The notes: generated by a model not told the origin, from the letters alone. A DNA stretch of 64,000 bases from Halichoerus grypus (GCF_964656455.1 NC_135714.1:121401631-121465630), one strand, 5' to 3'; positions 1-12,022 are shown, counted from the first letter of the stretch. Numbers and translations are program-made.

Positions 1-318
1 ATCTCCACATGAATACCATTCCATTGAATGAGCCACAGTTGATATTAGAATATATCTATTTTTTAGTAGCATGGTTTCCAGAAGATTTTTCTGCCAGCAT
101 AGTGCTACTCCATTAGCTACACACTCAGGCATTTCATTTATTCTAATTTAATTTGTGCTCGAGTATTTTTTTGGACATTCGACAACTTTCAGTTACTTAA
201 TGGGTCGGAGATGTCAAGAACTATTCATTGTGATGGACCAAGCTTCTTCATTCTAACCTTATAAACAAACTTCCCCAAAGGGAAGATAATATCATTAATG
301 CATCCTGTCATCACTTAC

Positions 319-427
319 TTTCTTCTTTCCATTTCAAATCTATGGAGTAGTTTCCGAAGACCACCATTCTTAAATCCCTGAAAATGGGCAGCTGGGGCTC
401 CCACAGTGATGACATCGTAGAGAGCAT
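319..427 (-). CDS. INPP4B: INPP4B exon E (109 nt)
   Basis: The acceptor CTGTTCCAG is followed by 109 open nt and a strong donor AAA|gtaagt. The peptide begins DALYDVI and contains [19 protein letters not shown], a highly conserved INPP4 segment, ending FEMERR. Phase in is two bases (AT after the G from exon D gives GAT) and phase out is two bases (AA). The intron upstream is 14.7 kb. The transcript leaves the window on the left, where the remaining exons, including the catalytic one, must lie. Confidence 0.9.
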
Positions 428-1659
428 CTGGAACAGTAATGGACAAGGAGATTAACACTTTGTAAACATTTGTCTCCAGCATGCTATCTGCATTGAACAT
501 ACACACTGTGGGAAGTTTGAGAAATTGTTCTGTTTAATTTTGCAGGACTAACTGAACTCTCATCTCAAGGGGGCAAGAGGAACTAATCAATCTTTCTAAA
601 AGCCACCTGTGCACCTATACAAGTTATAGTATTTCTTTGATTTATGACTACATCTTAATTATATGCTACTGTATGGAACAGTATGTTCCCTCATTCTTCT
701 ATATACTTACTGAGATAACATGTTAATTGGTCTTTTGTGTATTTTGCCTTATTGAGTTTTGCATCATTTAATTTGCAATCATATTGAAATTCAACAATAA
801 TGAACAATCTTTACAGAGAAAATTTACAGAGAAAAGAACCAAAATATTAACTCATCTTGGCTCAAGGGCAGAACAGTACTAGTGCATTTTAAAAAAATCT
901 ATACAGAGTAGTTTCCTTTCTGTGTATACTAAATCTTACAGTTTCGAAAGCATGCTTTTGCAATTTTCTTAGATGACACAGAAAAAATACACACAATGTC
1001 TCTAGATCTATTTTCCACCATGACACTTTGGTTTTTTTTATAATAAAAAATCCATACATTTAAATTGAAACTCAATCCTTTGATCTTGAAAGCCATCAAG
1101 TTTGATACATATTAAGTTTATGGCTTCAAAACACAGCATCATTTTTACCTTCTAATGAAAAGTATCCCCATAAGAAGGAAGACAGAGTGAACATCTCTTG
1201 TTAAACTACATTTTATTTGAGAAAACTAATTTCATAGTAGATCCTTTTCAAATTGATTTTGGTATTGACACTGGTTGTTTTTCAGTTCTCATTTACAGGG
1301 AAAACATAAATTATTTTATTAGCTTCAGGTAAACACCATAACTTCTTTATACTGGTTCAATCCAAATGCACCTGAAATATTTTTCTTAATAAAAAATGTC
1401 AAGTGAAAGACTTCAGCAACACTGAGAGAACTCAAGGTCACACAAACAAAACAAAATAAAACAATACAGAAAACAAACAAACAAAAAACCCAGAATGTCA
1501 CCCAAATCAACCTATCAATAAGGCACTTACTGAACAGCCACTCAATAGATTGTTAGTGGTAATTTCTTGCCCTTTTAAAAAGTCACTAATAAACTAAAAG
1601 TTAGCTTTTCTTAATATAGCAGAATATTAGACTTGCATGAAATTTAAAGACTTCTTCAT
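428..1659. other. Intron, no recognised feature
   Basis: AT-rich intronic sequence upstream of exon E. No exon-like frame with splice sites and no repeat family recognised. The open frame at 1325-1510 is hydrophobic and phenylalanine-rich because it reads through A/T-rich sequence. Confidence 0.6.
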
Positions 1660-1672
1660 CCTGGAGATTTTA

Positions 1673-1870
1673 TTTTATTTTTTTTTTTTTTTAAAGATTT
1701 TATTTATTTATTTGAGAGAGAGAATGAGATAGAGAGAGCATGAGAGGGTCAGAGGGAGAAGCAGACTCCCTACCGAGCAGGGAGCCTGATGTGGGACTCG
1801 ATCCCGGGACTCCAGGATCATGACCTGAGCCGAAGGCAGTCGCTTAACCAACTGAGCCACCCAGGCGCCC
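1673..1870 (-). mobile_element. Can-SINE, minus, with target duplication
   Basis: Inverted tail (T-run, AAAGATTTTATTTATTTATTT), GA-rich stretch, then the inverted head ending CACCCAGGCGCCC. Flanked by CCTGGAGATTTTA at 1660-1672 and again from 1871. It belongs to the subfamily whose head reads GTTAAGCGACTGCC. Confidence 0.95.
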
Positions 1871-2139
1871 CCTGGAGATTTTAATCTAGGGTTAAGAAAA
1901 GGGTTTTGGGGAGTCCATAAATATATGCAAATTGTATAAGTATGTCTGTTCTACTTCATGGAAAAGGGTCACAGCTTTCTCAAATGGTCATGAGAACACC
2001 CAAAAGTTACCAATACTAAATTCCAGTCCACTTTCATTTATCTGATGAGAACTCTGAGAACCTTGAGAAATGACCTGCTTTGTCTAAAGCCCCAAAGACC
2101 TTACACCTACGGTCTTCCGACTTCTAATCCAGGGATGGA

Positions 2140-2290
2140 AAGCCAGGGGTTTAAGTTACTGACTGGAACCTGAGTCCCTTGGTCTGGATCCCAGTTCTGC
2201 CACTTACAAGCTGTGCAGCATTAGGAAAATTACTTAACCTCTCTATGTCTCAGTTTCCTCAGGTAGATAATGAAGTTGAAAGTAGTTAAA
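2140..2290 (+). mobile_element. MIR fragment, plus
   Basis: Contains GTTCTGCCACTTACAAGCTG and CTTAACCTCTCTATGTCTCA and GTTTCCTC, the central MIR core in order. It is cut at the right by the Can-SINE at 2298. Confidence 0.88.
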
Positions 2291-2297
2291 AGTGGTG

Positions 2298-2501
2298 GGC
2301 ACCTGGGTGGCTCAGTTGGTTAAGCGACTGCCTTCGGCTCAGGTCATGATGCTGGAGTCCCTGGATCGAGTCCCGCATCGGGCTCCCTGCTCGGCAGGGA
2401 GTCTGCTTCTCCCTCTGACCCTCCCCCCTCTCATGTGCTTGCTCTCTCTCATTCTCTCTCTCTCTCAAATAAATAAATAAAATCTTTAAAAAAAAAAAAA
2501 A
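2298..2501 (+). mobile_element. Can-SINE, plus, inserted in a MIR
   Basis: Head GGCACCTGGGTGGCTCAG with tRNA-like A and B boxes, CT-rich middle, AAATAAATAAAATCTTT and A-tail. Perfect 20-bp target duplication GAAAGTAGTTAAAAGTGGTG at 2278-2297 and 2502-2521. Confidence 0.97.
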
Positions 2502-2521
2502 GAAAGTAGTTAAAAGTGGTG

Positions 2522-3632
2522 AGCATTCACTATTACCTATGATTATTTTCCCTATAAGAAGTAATCCTACCAATGAAGCAAAGAAAGATGGTATTTTAAG
2601 TTTTGCTTATTTACCATGAAAATACACTTTTCAGTCTGAAAAGGAAAGTAATACTGAGGCTCAGTCTTCTGAATAGAATCAGTTCCTGTGTTAATTTAAA
2701 GTAAATGCAAAAAGAAACATCACTGTGATGCTGCCATGGAATATGCTGCATTTCTGCTAAAACCTGGGTGACCAACAATACCAACAATATATAGAAGTAA
2801 CTAAAAACTGTATACATATGTCCCATTAGCCCAAACTAAATGCATTCCTAACTGAATTTTTTTTTTTTTTTAATTGCCTGTAGACTCTCACTGGATTCAA
2901 AAAAAGTTTGTGGCCTCTCCAACATCACCTAGCAAGAGGTGAATAATGAGGGAAGGGGAAATCTGAGTAGAAAGAGAGAACAGTCTTAACTGATGGAGGA
3001 TTAAGCTTACTTTTGTAAAATTTGCAAAACACCTGACCACAAACAAGTTGCTAAGGCCCCTTGCAGGATCTTGTAAGAGGCCCATTCACAGGAAAAGCCC
3101 CAAACTTAAGTTGCACTAGCTTTCTAGTGAATCTGTCTCTTCAATTCACCTATAGTTTCAGCATTTTCCAAAGCTACTTTCTAGGAGCAGAAATTTTCTC
3201 TTTGTTCATCCACTCTGCTCAGGGGAATTCTAGTCACCTATGAAGGTACCATGAAACTTGGAAGCAGCAGGTAAAGGAAGAGAAGCAAGTTGCTCAAATA
3301 TTGTCCACTCTTCATAATAAAGAGCTGATTATTTTTAAATCTAAATGAAGGCGTGTGTGTTTCTTGAATCCAACTATAATAAAGAACTTCCAAGTTATTA
3401 ACAAGTTCTTTCATATCCAGAGTTCTGACTTTTACTTGTTTCCATTCTATTTTCTGTTTATGAGCTCATCCAAGTTGTAGGTGTTCAATAAATGTCAATA
3501 AATAAACAAATATTCTGAGGCTCAATTCAGTTTGTCTTATATGTCTTTTTAGATCATATAAGGATTATTCTTAATTGAAGAAATAAAAAAATGTATATAC
3601 ACTATCCAGAAAAAAATATATTGGAATCTGAA
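2522..3632. other. Intron, little recognised
   Basis: Only a possible MIR/L2 tail (GTGTTCAATAAATGTCAATA near 3480) is seen. Confidence 0.5.
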
Positions 3633-3732
3633 ATATATATGTGTGTGTGTGTGTATTATATATATGTGTATGTGTGTGTGTGTGTGTATATATATATACA
3701 TATATATAAATATATATATATGTGTGTGTGTG

Positions 3733-3776
<44 letters not shown>
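3633..3776. repeat. Compound (TG)n/(TA)n microsatellite
   Basis: Alternating TG and TA runs over about 140 bp. It produces open frames of I/Y/H/T residues that are not genes. Confidence 0.97.
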
Positions 3777-3778
<2 letters not shown>

Positions 3779-3854
3779 CTCCATGGGATGGGGATGAATA
3801 CATATCCATTCATGGACCATATTACATAAAAGAACAAAGAGAATTTATGATTAT

Positions 3855-5030
3855 TCACATGCAAAAGAATGAAATTAGACCCTTGTCCTATAGTATGCAC
3901 AAAAATCAACTCAAAATGGATTAAAGACTTAGACATAAGACCTAAAAGTGTAAAACCCCTAGAAAAAAACATAGAGGGAAAGTCTTATGATAATTGGTCT
4001 TTACAGTGGTTTCGTAGATATGACGCTAAAAGTATAAGCAACAAAAACAAGCAGGACTATGTCAAACTAAAAAGCTTCTGCATAGGTAAAGAAACAATAG
4101 ACTAAAAAGGCAACATATAGAAGAGGAGAAAATACTGGCAAACCATAAATCTGATGAGAAGTTAATCTCCAAAATATATAAGGAACTCCTACAACTCCAT
4201 AGTAAAACAATTAATAACCTGACTAAAAAATGGGCTAAAGGCTTAAATAGACATTTTGCCAAAGAAGACATACAAATGGCCAATGGGCATATAAAAAAAT
4301 GTTAAAGGTTATTAATCATCAGAAAAATGCAAATCAAAACTACAATGAGATACCATCTCACACCTGTAAAAATGGCTACTATCAAGAAACACAAAAGACA
4401 GTGAGTGTTAGCCACAATGTGGACAAACTGAAATCCTTGCACAGTGTAGAACTATCATGGTTCAATAATCTCAGTTCTGGGCATTTATACAAAAGAACTG
4501 AAATCAGGATCTCAGAGAGATATAAGCACTTCTATGTTCATGTAAGCACTACTCATAATAGGCAAGATATGGAAGCAACCTAAATGTCCATCAGTGGGTG
4601 CTGTATAGGTATAATGGGATGCTATTCAGCTTTAAAAAAGAAGGAACTTCTGTAATATGCGACAATATGGATAATCCTTGAAGGTATCAAGTGAAATAAG
4701 CCACAGAAAGACAAATAATGCATGATTCTACTTGTCTGAGGTATCTTGACTAAATTGCTATCGATGTTTCTATAAAATTTAAATTCAGTTTTATTTTTTA
4801 TTTTTATTTTTTAAATTTGAATTAAGTTTTAATATAGTGTCTAAAACAGGAAGAAATACAGAATTCCTTTAAAAATGTCTCACCACATATAAAACAAAAG
4901 AACCCAGTAACTGTGAGGAGATGAATATGTAAATTAGCTTAGCTATAGTCATCATTCACTATGTATATATATGGCAAAATATCATGTTATATACCTGAAA
5001 ATATATATAATTTTTTATTAAAACACAAAA
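3855..5030 (+). mobile_element. Ancient L1 (L1M-type) 3' fragment
   Basis: Reads as the end of ORF2 in broken frames, beginning TTCACATGCAAAAGAATGAA and including the AAACCCCTAGAAAAAAACAT and TAATCATCAGAAAAATGCAAA blocks typical of mammalian L1. It then passes into an L1 3' UTR with ATATGTAAATTAGCTTAGCT and ATATCATGTTATATACCTG. Divergence is high. Confidence 0.8.
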
Positions 5031-5837
5031 ACATATTTATTATTTAAATACTCCTGCAAATTTTTAGTTTTGAGATAATTTTGGATTTCCAGAGTTGTTG
5101 CAAAGTTAGAACAGAGTTCTGTATACCCTTCCTTCAAGCTCTCTATGTTAATATCTCACATAGTCATAGATTATCAAAACTAAGAAATTAATATTGTACT
5201 ATACCATTAAATAAAGTAGATAATGTTAGGATTAGTTTTTCCACTAATACCCTTTGTTCTTTCAGGATCCAGTCTAGAATTCCACATTTCATGTCACTGT
5301 CATGTAGTCTCCTCCAATCTATGACAGTTTCTCAGTCTTTCATTTTTGACTGTGACACTTTTGAAGAGTACTGGTCAGTTATTTTGTAGACTGTCCCTCA
5401 ATTTGGGTTTGTCTTATGTTTTCTCATAATTAGACTGAAGTTCTGCACTATTGAGTAGGATACTATGGAGGCGATATGCCCTTCTCAGTGCGTTATAACA
5501 GGGAGTATGTTAAATTGATATATATTACTTGATGTTAACCTTGATGCATTGGTCAAAGTGATGACTGCCACTACCTACAGTTGATTCTTCACTGTAAAGT
5601 CACTAAAGATTTAGAGAGACATATTTTAACACAATGCAATATCCTGTTTCTTTTTAGACTTGTGCCCACTAATTTTAGCATGTATTGATATATCTTGCCT
5701 GTGGCAATTATTACTGCTGTGGTTGAATGGTGATTTTCCATTTCCCTCATTCCTTTCACATTTATTAATTGGAATACTTTTGGGAAGAATAGTTGATCTT
5801 TCTCCTTTATGTTATATATTCAGTTATCTATCTATTT

Positions 5838-6027
5838 ATTTTTAAAGATTTATTTATTCATTTTAGAGAGAGAGAGCGTAGGGGGCTGGGGCAGAGGGAG
5901 AGGGAGAGAGAATCCTTAAGCAGACTCCCTGCTGAGTGTGGAGCCCCACACGGGGCTCAATCCCAGGACCCCGAGATCATGATCTGAGCTGAAATCAAGA
6001 GCTGGCCGCTTAACCGACTAAGCCACT
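5838..6027 (-). mobile_element. Can-SINE, minus, head end disrupted by an 81-bp insertion
   Basis: Inverted tail at TTTTTAAAGATTTATTTATT, GA-rich part, and inverted head up to ACCGACTAAGCCACT. The expected remaining CAGGCGCC head is missing: the sequence instead enters an 81-bp insert (6028-6108), after which GACTAAGCCACT is repeated. Confidence 0.9.
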
Positions 6028-6108
6028 ATCATTTTAAACAATATAGTAAAAGGAAGTTAGCAATGAAGCAGATTGGGAATATGAAATTCTAGGGAAAACT
6101 TAGAAACT
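6028..6108 (+). other. 81-bp insert copied from 7153-7228, flanked by a 12-bp direct repeat
   Basis: Bases 6027-6102 are identical over 76 bp to 7153-7228, in the same orientation. The insert is flanked by GACTAAGCCACT at 6016-6027 and 6109-6120, resembling a target-site duplication. Six bases at the right end (GAAACT) are not from the donor. Confidence 0.93.
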
Positions 6109-6440
6109 GACTAAGCCACTCAGTTATTTATTAACATCAATATGGACTCATGGGTATTTTGTTCCTTGGTTTATGATCTAACACCATCTTTATGTTCAAG
6201 TTGTTCTAGCTTTGTCCATTGGGAACTCCTTCAGTTGGATCTTGTGTTATTTATATATGTCACCCTCCTCATTTGTTGTCATCATTGTTGTTTCTTGAGC
6301 ACTTCCTTACTTTCTAGAGCCACTAGATACTCTAGACTGATCTTATATTTTCCCTGCCTCAGCTCTAGAATCAACCAGTTTTCCAAAGAACCCTAGCTTT
6401 TTTTACTGGAGAATGGTGTTTAGAAATCAAATGCTGGGGG

Positions 6441-6575
6441 CATTTAGGTGGCTCCGTCAGGTAAGTGTCATGATCTCAGGGTACCTGAGATCTAGATCAG
6501 CATCCTGCTCAGCACTCAGTGGGGAGTCTGCTTGTCCCTCTGCTCTTCTCTTGCTAGTGCTCTCAATCTCTCAAA

Positions 6576-6614
<39 letters not shown>

Positions 6615-6633
6615 AATATTTTCTTGAAAAAAA
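6441..6633 (+). mobile_element. Can-SINE, plus, diverged, with expanded (AAAT)n tail
   Basis: Head GGCATTTAGGTGGCTCCGTCAG is diverged; the middle keeps GGGGAGTCTGCTTGTCCCTC, and the tail has about ten AAAT units. Flanked by 19-bp repeats AGAAATCAAATGCTGGGGG and AGAAATCAAATACTGGGGG (6422 and 6634). It sits in an older repeat. Confidence 0.92.
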
Positions 6634-6732
6634 AGAAATCAAATACTGGGGGTAGTTATGCTCATTGTTACTGCTTTCAATCTTTTCAGTGCCAGAGGTA
6701 TGAAGTATATGCATGTATATGCATACTAACTT

Positions 6733-6733
<1 letters not shown>

Positions 6734-6780
<47 letters not shown>
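6734..6780. repeat. (AC)n microsatellite
   Basis: About 23 uninterrupted AC units. Confidence 0.97.
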
Positions 6781-6782
<2 letters not shown>

Positions 6783-7152
6783 GTATTTATCTTTCTATAT
6801 TAACAACAACAAACCCATGACTCCATATTGTTACCTCTGACTTCAGTTCAGCATTACAAGATTCCTTCTAGCCTTCCTTACTTCTTTATTTCTAACTTCT
6901 TTCTCTGACATTGAGAAACTTGACTCTCCCTATTTGTATATTTACATATTTGGTTAACCATAGTATACAAATAAAATAGTTTCAGAATTGTTAACTGATA
7001 CCTCTGTAAGAAGAAAATTTACTAACAAAAGTAGTGTTTGTATTCTTTTTTTAAATTTAGCCTTATAATTATATCTAATGTTTACTTAGATCAGATCCTT
7101 TATTTCCCATTATTTTAATTAAATTATCATTTTAATAATTTTATTTACCATT

Positions 7153-7228
7153 TATCATTTTAAACAATATAGTAAAAGGAAGTTAGCAATGAAGCAGATT
7201 GGGAATATGAAATTCTAGGGAAAACTTA
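7153..7228 (+). repeat. Donor copy of the 76-bp local duplication
   Basis: Identical to 6027-6102. It lies in AT-rich single-copy-looking intron without a flanking direct repeat, so it is taken as the source. Confidence 0.85.
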
Positions 7229-7849
7229 CAAATAATTAGTAGCACAATAATCAGCATTTGAAAAAAATAAGAACAGAAAGGGAGCCAATTTCTCAACATA
7301 GTTATATGTTCTCAAGAGTGAAGTTACCAGGAGCTAAAACATAGAACAGTTTCCCAAATATTCTTTACTTTTGAACTTCATAGAATACATTTCAAATAGG
7401 CAAGTAAAAAGTAGTATTGTTGTGTTTCAGCACAGCTAGCAGAACTGAATACTTTATCTATATTCCAGAAGCCATTTCTCCCATTTCCCCACCTCGCAAG
7501 CCAACCTTGATATTCCATTAATATCAAGAGGCTTTCTCTGTAGAGACAATAAGTAGGGTTTATGTCTGGATGTTGAAAGAGCAAATATGGTCTCTCTTGC
7601 CTCTCTCATTTTTCTTTGTTGCCTTTTGATTCTATCTACCTTGATCAGAACCACTCCTCAAAAAGCTGGGATCTATAAGTACATATTTTGTAAAGGCTCA
7701 AAGAATTTAGGCTTATGTAACCTTCACCTTCGTACACTTGAGATCTTCAAAAAGTTGCTTTGAAGTGTTAATTTTTAAACATTGATAACTGTGATATTGT
7801 GATTTATAATGTAAAAAAAGAAAGCCAGAGGCTCAAAATAGTCACTTAT

Positions 7850-8430
7850 GTCAAAGCACCCACATCAGCAAACCAAAGCTTAATACTTAACCTAACTGCA
7901 GTTTCAGCCTCCCAGGAATGTAACCTTTAACCAGTCAATATAGAATTTCTTGGTCAGCACTAGGAAATTTACTAAAAGCTTCCTTCCATTCCCCTTAGGA
8001 GGATGACTTTGCCTAAAACAACGGATTCCTTTGCCAATAATTTCCTTTTTTCCCACTTCCTACGTTTAAAAATCTTTCCTTTTCTGCAGCTCTATAGAGC
8101 TCTCCTTTATTTGTTAGGTGGGATGCTGCCTGATTCATGAATCATTCAATAAAGCCAATTTGAACTTTTAAATTACTCAGCTGAATTTTTTTTTTTTTTA
8201 AGATTTTATTTATTTGCGAGAGAGAGAATGAGAGACAGAGAGCATGAGAGGGAGGAGGGTCAGAGGGAGAAGCAGACTCCCTGCTGAGCAGGGAGCCCGA
8301 TGTGGGACTCGATCCCAGGACTCCAGGATCATGACCTGAGCCAAAGGCAGTCGCTTAACCAACTGAGCCACCCAGGCGCCCACTCAGCTGAATTTTTGTT
8401 GCTTAACAACAAGAGGAAATAAATATATTT
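7850..8430 (+). mobile_element. ERV-like LTR, split by a Can-SINE
   Basis: A CCTTTTCTGCAGCTCTATAG block is followed by GCTGCCTGATTCATGAATC and the polyadenylation-like TTCAATAAAGCCAATTTGAA, the R/U5 layout of an LTR. The Can-SINE at 8191-8381 interrupts its end. A second LTR follows directly. Confidence 0.55.
8191..8381 (-). mobile_element. Can-SINE, minus, inserted in an LTR
   Basis: Inverted tail, GA-rich part and inverted head to CCCAGGCGCC. Perfect target duplication ACTCAGCTGAATTTTT at 8175-8190 and 8382-8397. Confidence 0.96.
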
Positions 8431-8469
8431 GGTCTTTGTTCCCTTTTCTGGCAGTGGTCCTAAAACCCT

Positions 8470-9230
8470 TGGAATTTCCTGTGTTGAGAGCTTTAAAGAT
8501 GTCTTTTCTTATGTTAATGAAGTGACTTTTGGACCTCACCTAAGGAGGGCCTGGTTGCCAGTGTATCCAATCAAGTGATTAGAGGTTTGGAATTTTCTAT
8601 TCCTCCTCTCTACCCAGCCACCTGGAAGGGGAAAAGAGCTGGAAATTGAGTTCAATCCCCAATGGCCAATTATTTAATCAATCGTGCCTATGTAATGAAA
8701 TCTCAAAAAACAAAAGAAACAAAACCAAAAGACTAGGTTTGGGGAGCTTCTGCGTTGGTGAACACATGGAGGTGCTGGGAGAGAGGTGTTCAGAGAGCAC
8801 GGAAGTTCTGTGTACTTTCCTCATGCCTTGCTCTGTGCATCTCTTCCCCCTGGCTCTGTGCATCTCTTCCGCCTGGCTGTTCCTGAGTTACATCCTTTTA
8901 TAATAAACCAGTAACCTTGTAAATAAAATGTTTTTCTGAGTTCTGTGAATAGGTCTACCAAATTAATTGAACCCAAGGAGGGGGGAACTTTTGATTTATA
9001 GCCAGATGGTCAAAAGTCCAGGTAACAACCTGGACTTTCGACTGGCATCTGAAGTGGAGGGCAGTCTTGTGGGACAGAGCCCTTAGCCCATGGAATCTGA
9101 TGCTATTTCCAGGTAGATAATGTCAGAATTGAGTTGAAACTTGGGACACTCAGTTGGCATCCTGGCACGTTGGAGAACTGATGGTGTGGGGAAACCCCTA
9201 TCCCCACATTGGAATGGTGCCACAATCATT
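8470..9230 (+). mobile_element. Second ancient LTR, plus
   Basis: CCAATGGCCAATTATTTAAT, TTGGTGAACACATGGAGGTG, CATCCTTTTATAATAAACCA, AATTAATTGAACCCAAGGAG and TGGCATCTGAAGTGGAGGGC appear in order as in a common mammalian ERV LTR. It carries an extra 21-bp tandem copy of GGCTCTGTGCATCTCTTCC (8832-8873) and a 10-bp inverted repeat AAAGTCCAGG/CCTGGACTTT at 9013-9038. Confidence 0.65.
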
Positions 9231-9728
9231 AAAGAGTGGCTCTGAAGGAAACAATTAGAAAGTATATGCTGAATGTTATTCCCAGAGTTTACATGAAGTT
9301 AAGCCAGAGAAAACAGCTGTGCTCTTCAGCTATAGGTTGGTTTGGTTTGTCACACGATCTAAAATAAGAACATATTTCTTTACTTTGAAATCGGTTCTGT
9401 CACACTTTACACTAATCACTAAAATTTTTAAATACCACACTTACTGGAAATCACAAAATTATAACTCTTGGGAATCTTAGTATTTTGCAAATGGTATTTG
9501 ATCATTATCATTTAACAATATCACAGTATTGGAACTGCTAGGTTTACCTCTTTGGCCCCTTCATCCTTGAATGCTACTTGCAATTACTACAAAAATAGTA
9601 GACGGATCTAGGTACAGCAAGGGATTCATTTCCTGGTCTCTTAGTTTAGTTAATGAAGAATGGTATACACTTAAAGTACCATGTTCAGTCTTAGCTAGAG
9701 CAGTTGTACTTTTTAAAATTTAGTTAGA

Positions 9729-9928
9729 GGGGCGCCTGGGTGGCTCAGTTGGTTAAGCGACTGCCTTCGGCTCAGGTCATGATCCTGGAGTCCCAGGATC
9801 GAGTCCCGCATCGGGCTCCCTGCTCAGCGGGGAGTCTGCTTCTCCCTCTGGCCCTCCCCCTCTCATGTGCTCTCTCTCTCTCTCTCTCAAATAAATAAAT
9901 AAAATCTTTAAAAAAAATAAAATAAAAT
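9729..9928 (+). mobile_element. Can-SINE, plus, young-looking
   Basis: Near-consensus copy of the GTTAAGCGACTGCC subfamily. Perfect target duplication AAAATTTAGTTAGA at 9715-9728 and 9929-9942. Confidence 0.97.
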
Positions 9929-10789
9929 AAAATTTAGTTAGAATTAACTGAAATTTATTGTATTCCTCTAAGAGTAAGCATATACAAAAACAAAACAAAT
10001 AATCAATAAAAAATAAAATTCTAAGATAACATTCTGATCAGTAATATTTGTCTCATTTTAAAATTTTCCTCATTCTATCCTGCTGTTTAAATTTTGTACC
10101 TTTATGACATCCAGTCCTTAACTGTATAGAATAAAAGCTTTCAGATTTTTGGTACTAAGAAATAACTATAAAAATATAGGTGGGCATTTATTTTACAGAA
10201 AATTTGAGCAAAAAAAAATCAGAGGTCCTTTTTTCTTCCTTAAAATAATATAATCTGTGTGTCTTCTTTTTTTGATGGTTTATATCTCAAAAATTGTCCT
10301 TGGCTTTGTGAAAATGGCATCATACACAGCATAATGAGGGAGTGTAATTCAAGTTGTTGAATCTCATCAAGCTAAAGATACTAGGTTGGTTTGAAATTTA
10401 ATAATAGGGCTGCCTCATAGCCTTTAAAAAGCCACTTAATAATAGATATGAGATAATAAGTCTATTTTTTTTCCCAGAAGATCTTTTTAAAATTCCTACA
10501 ACTATAAAAATAGTGCTAATGAAAAAAAAACGTAGACATGCTGATCTCATTTCAAGGAACAATTTAAGCATAATCCCTGACTTCAAAATGGCCCACAAAA
10601 TGACTTTGACATGAATCACAAAACAATAAGGAATTTTAAGGGAAATCTATTTCAAAATAGTCACAACAATTTGGCAACATCATGAAACATATCTAAAAGT
10701 AATTATACTTCATTGATGAGGTGATATACCCAAACTCAAGATACAGAAATCAGGGAGTTCTAAACAGCTCCTCATTTGCTCCTTCCCTC

Positions 10790-10905
10790 AGTGTGGAGAT
10801 TAGAAAACTAAAGGGCAGAGAGGTTAGCTGACTCATCCATACTTACATAGTAAATTCTGGCTTATGTTGCACCTGATTCCACTATAGCTTGATGATATAC
10901 CGTAG
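10790..10905 (-). mobile_element. MIR fragment, minus
   Basis: The run GGGCAGAGAGGTTAGCTGAC followed by CATACTTACATAGTAAATTC is the reverse complement of the MIR core. Confidence 0.65.
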
Positions 10906-10910
10906 AAGGT

Positions 10911-10975
10911 TTTTTCTTTCTTTTCTTTCTTTCCTCTTTCTTTCTATCTTTCTCCGTCTCTGTCTCTCTCTCTTT
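10911..10975. repeat. Polypyrimidine (TTTC/CT)n tract
   Basis: A C/T-only-rich run, with units TTTC, then TCTC. Confidence 0.85.
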
Positions 10976-11679
10976 GCTATATATTATAATATGCTATTAT
11001 ATATCTATAACATAAAATAAAATAAGGTAAACATAGCATAATATTATAAGAACCCATATTTTATAATATTCATAACTAACTTTCTATGAAAATAAGATTT
11101 GAGGTGGAAAATTGTGTTCTTAAATTCAGGGTTTTGTCTTTGTTATTGTCAGTGCTGTCTAAGATTTCTATTGGGATTGTATTTGTTGCATTTAATTTAA
11201 GTAATGAGTAAGGGTGAAAAATTAACTTAATGGGTCTGGGGGCATCTGACATTAGATGGAGATTACTTCATTTGTCAGTATGAGACATGACAACATTAGT
11301 TCTGCTCAGTTACTTGTTTCTAGAGCTAGATATTAGCCTTGTATTTGGTGAATCTGCCTCGTATTATTTGCAAAGCTGCCTCTCCAAATATAGCAGCATA
11401 TTAATCAAATGCGGATTGATGTAATTTACTAATGGTAAGAATTAAAATAAATCTAGACTACATCCAAATAACTCACCAGTGAAATACCAAGGCTTGGCCA
11501 ATCTTACTTGCATCATTACCTTGTAAAATGTTGTCTGTAATTCAGCTAAACATTCAAATCAGTAACCATGGATCTTAAATAAATTTAACTGCAATTCATT
11601 TAATGTGCTGAATGCATGTTATATAAGTAAGTAGAAATCTGACTGACTGCCATATACAACTTTTAACCATTTTATTTTG

Positions 11680-11790
11680 CAAATAAAACCAATGCTCAGA
11701 AAAGTTATTAACTTGGTCAATGTCTAAGAAATAAGTGGCAGGACCCCAAAAATTCAGTCAAGTTTTCAATTTCTATTAAAACATATAGTT
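11680..11790 (-). mobile_element. Probable MIR fragment, minus
   Basis: ATGCTCAGAAAAGTTATTAA, then TAAGTGGCAGGACC, resembles the inverted MIR core with considerable divergence. Confidence 0.5.
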
Positions 11791-11903
11791 GGTGATCTAG
11801 TCTATAAGCACTTACTTTATCTGAATTCCAATCTCAAATAATAAATTTTAAACTTAATTATAAAATCATAAATATTTTTAAAACATAGAAGCTTAATATT
11901 CAA

Positions 11904-12022
11904 TATATATATGATATGTATATCATATATATAATGTATATAAAATTATATATAATGTATATAAAATTATATATATACAATATACATATTTATACACACA
12001 CACACACACATATATATATATA
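11904..12022. repeat. AT-rich compound microsatellite
   Basis: TATATA runs with an 18-20 bp internal repeat of TAATGTATATAAAATTATAT and a terminal (CA)n(TA)n. Confidence 0.9.

Larger units (their letters stand above)
5050..6860 (+). mobile_element. Ancient high-copy repeat (probably L1M-related 3' region), split by two Can-SINEs
   Basis: Pieces such as TTTTGAAGAGTACTGGTCAG, ATTTTGTAGACTGTCCCTCA and GGTGATTTTCCATTTCCCTC follow, in order, an old interspersed repeat that I recall from many mammalian genomes. The right-hand part resumes after SINE insertions at 5838 and 6441 and ends near a CA microsatellite. The class assignment is from memory and uncertain. Confidence 0.5.

Noticed and set aside
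3549..3972. Long open frames rich in I, Y, H and T
   Set aside because: They read through a TG/TA microsatellite and the start of an L1 fragment.
6579..6620. Possible CRISPR-like or regularly spaced repeat
   Set aside because: It is the AAAT-expanded tail of a Can-SINE. No spacer-repeat array occurs anywhere in this mammalian sequence.
9013..9038. 10-bp inverted repeat as a terminator or operator
   Set aside because: It sits in a conserved part of an ancient LTR, so it is inherited from the family consensus and is not a local regulatory site.
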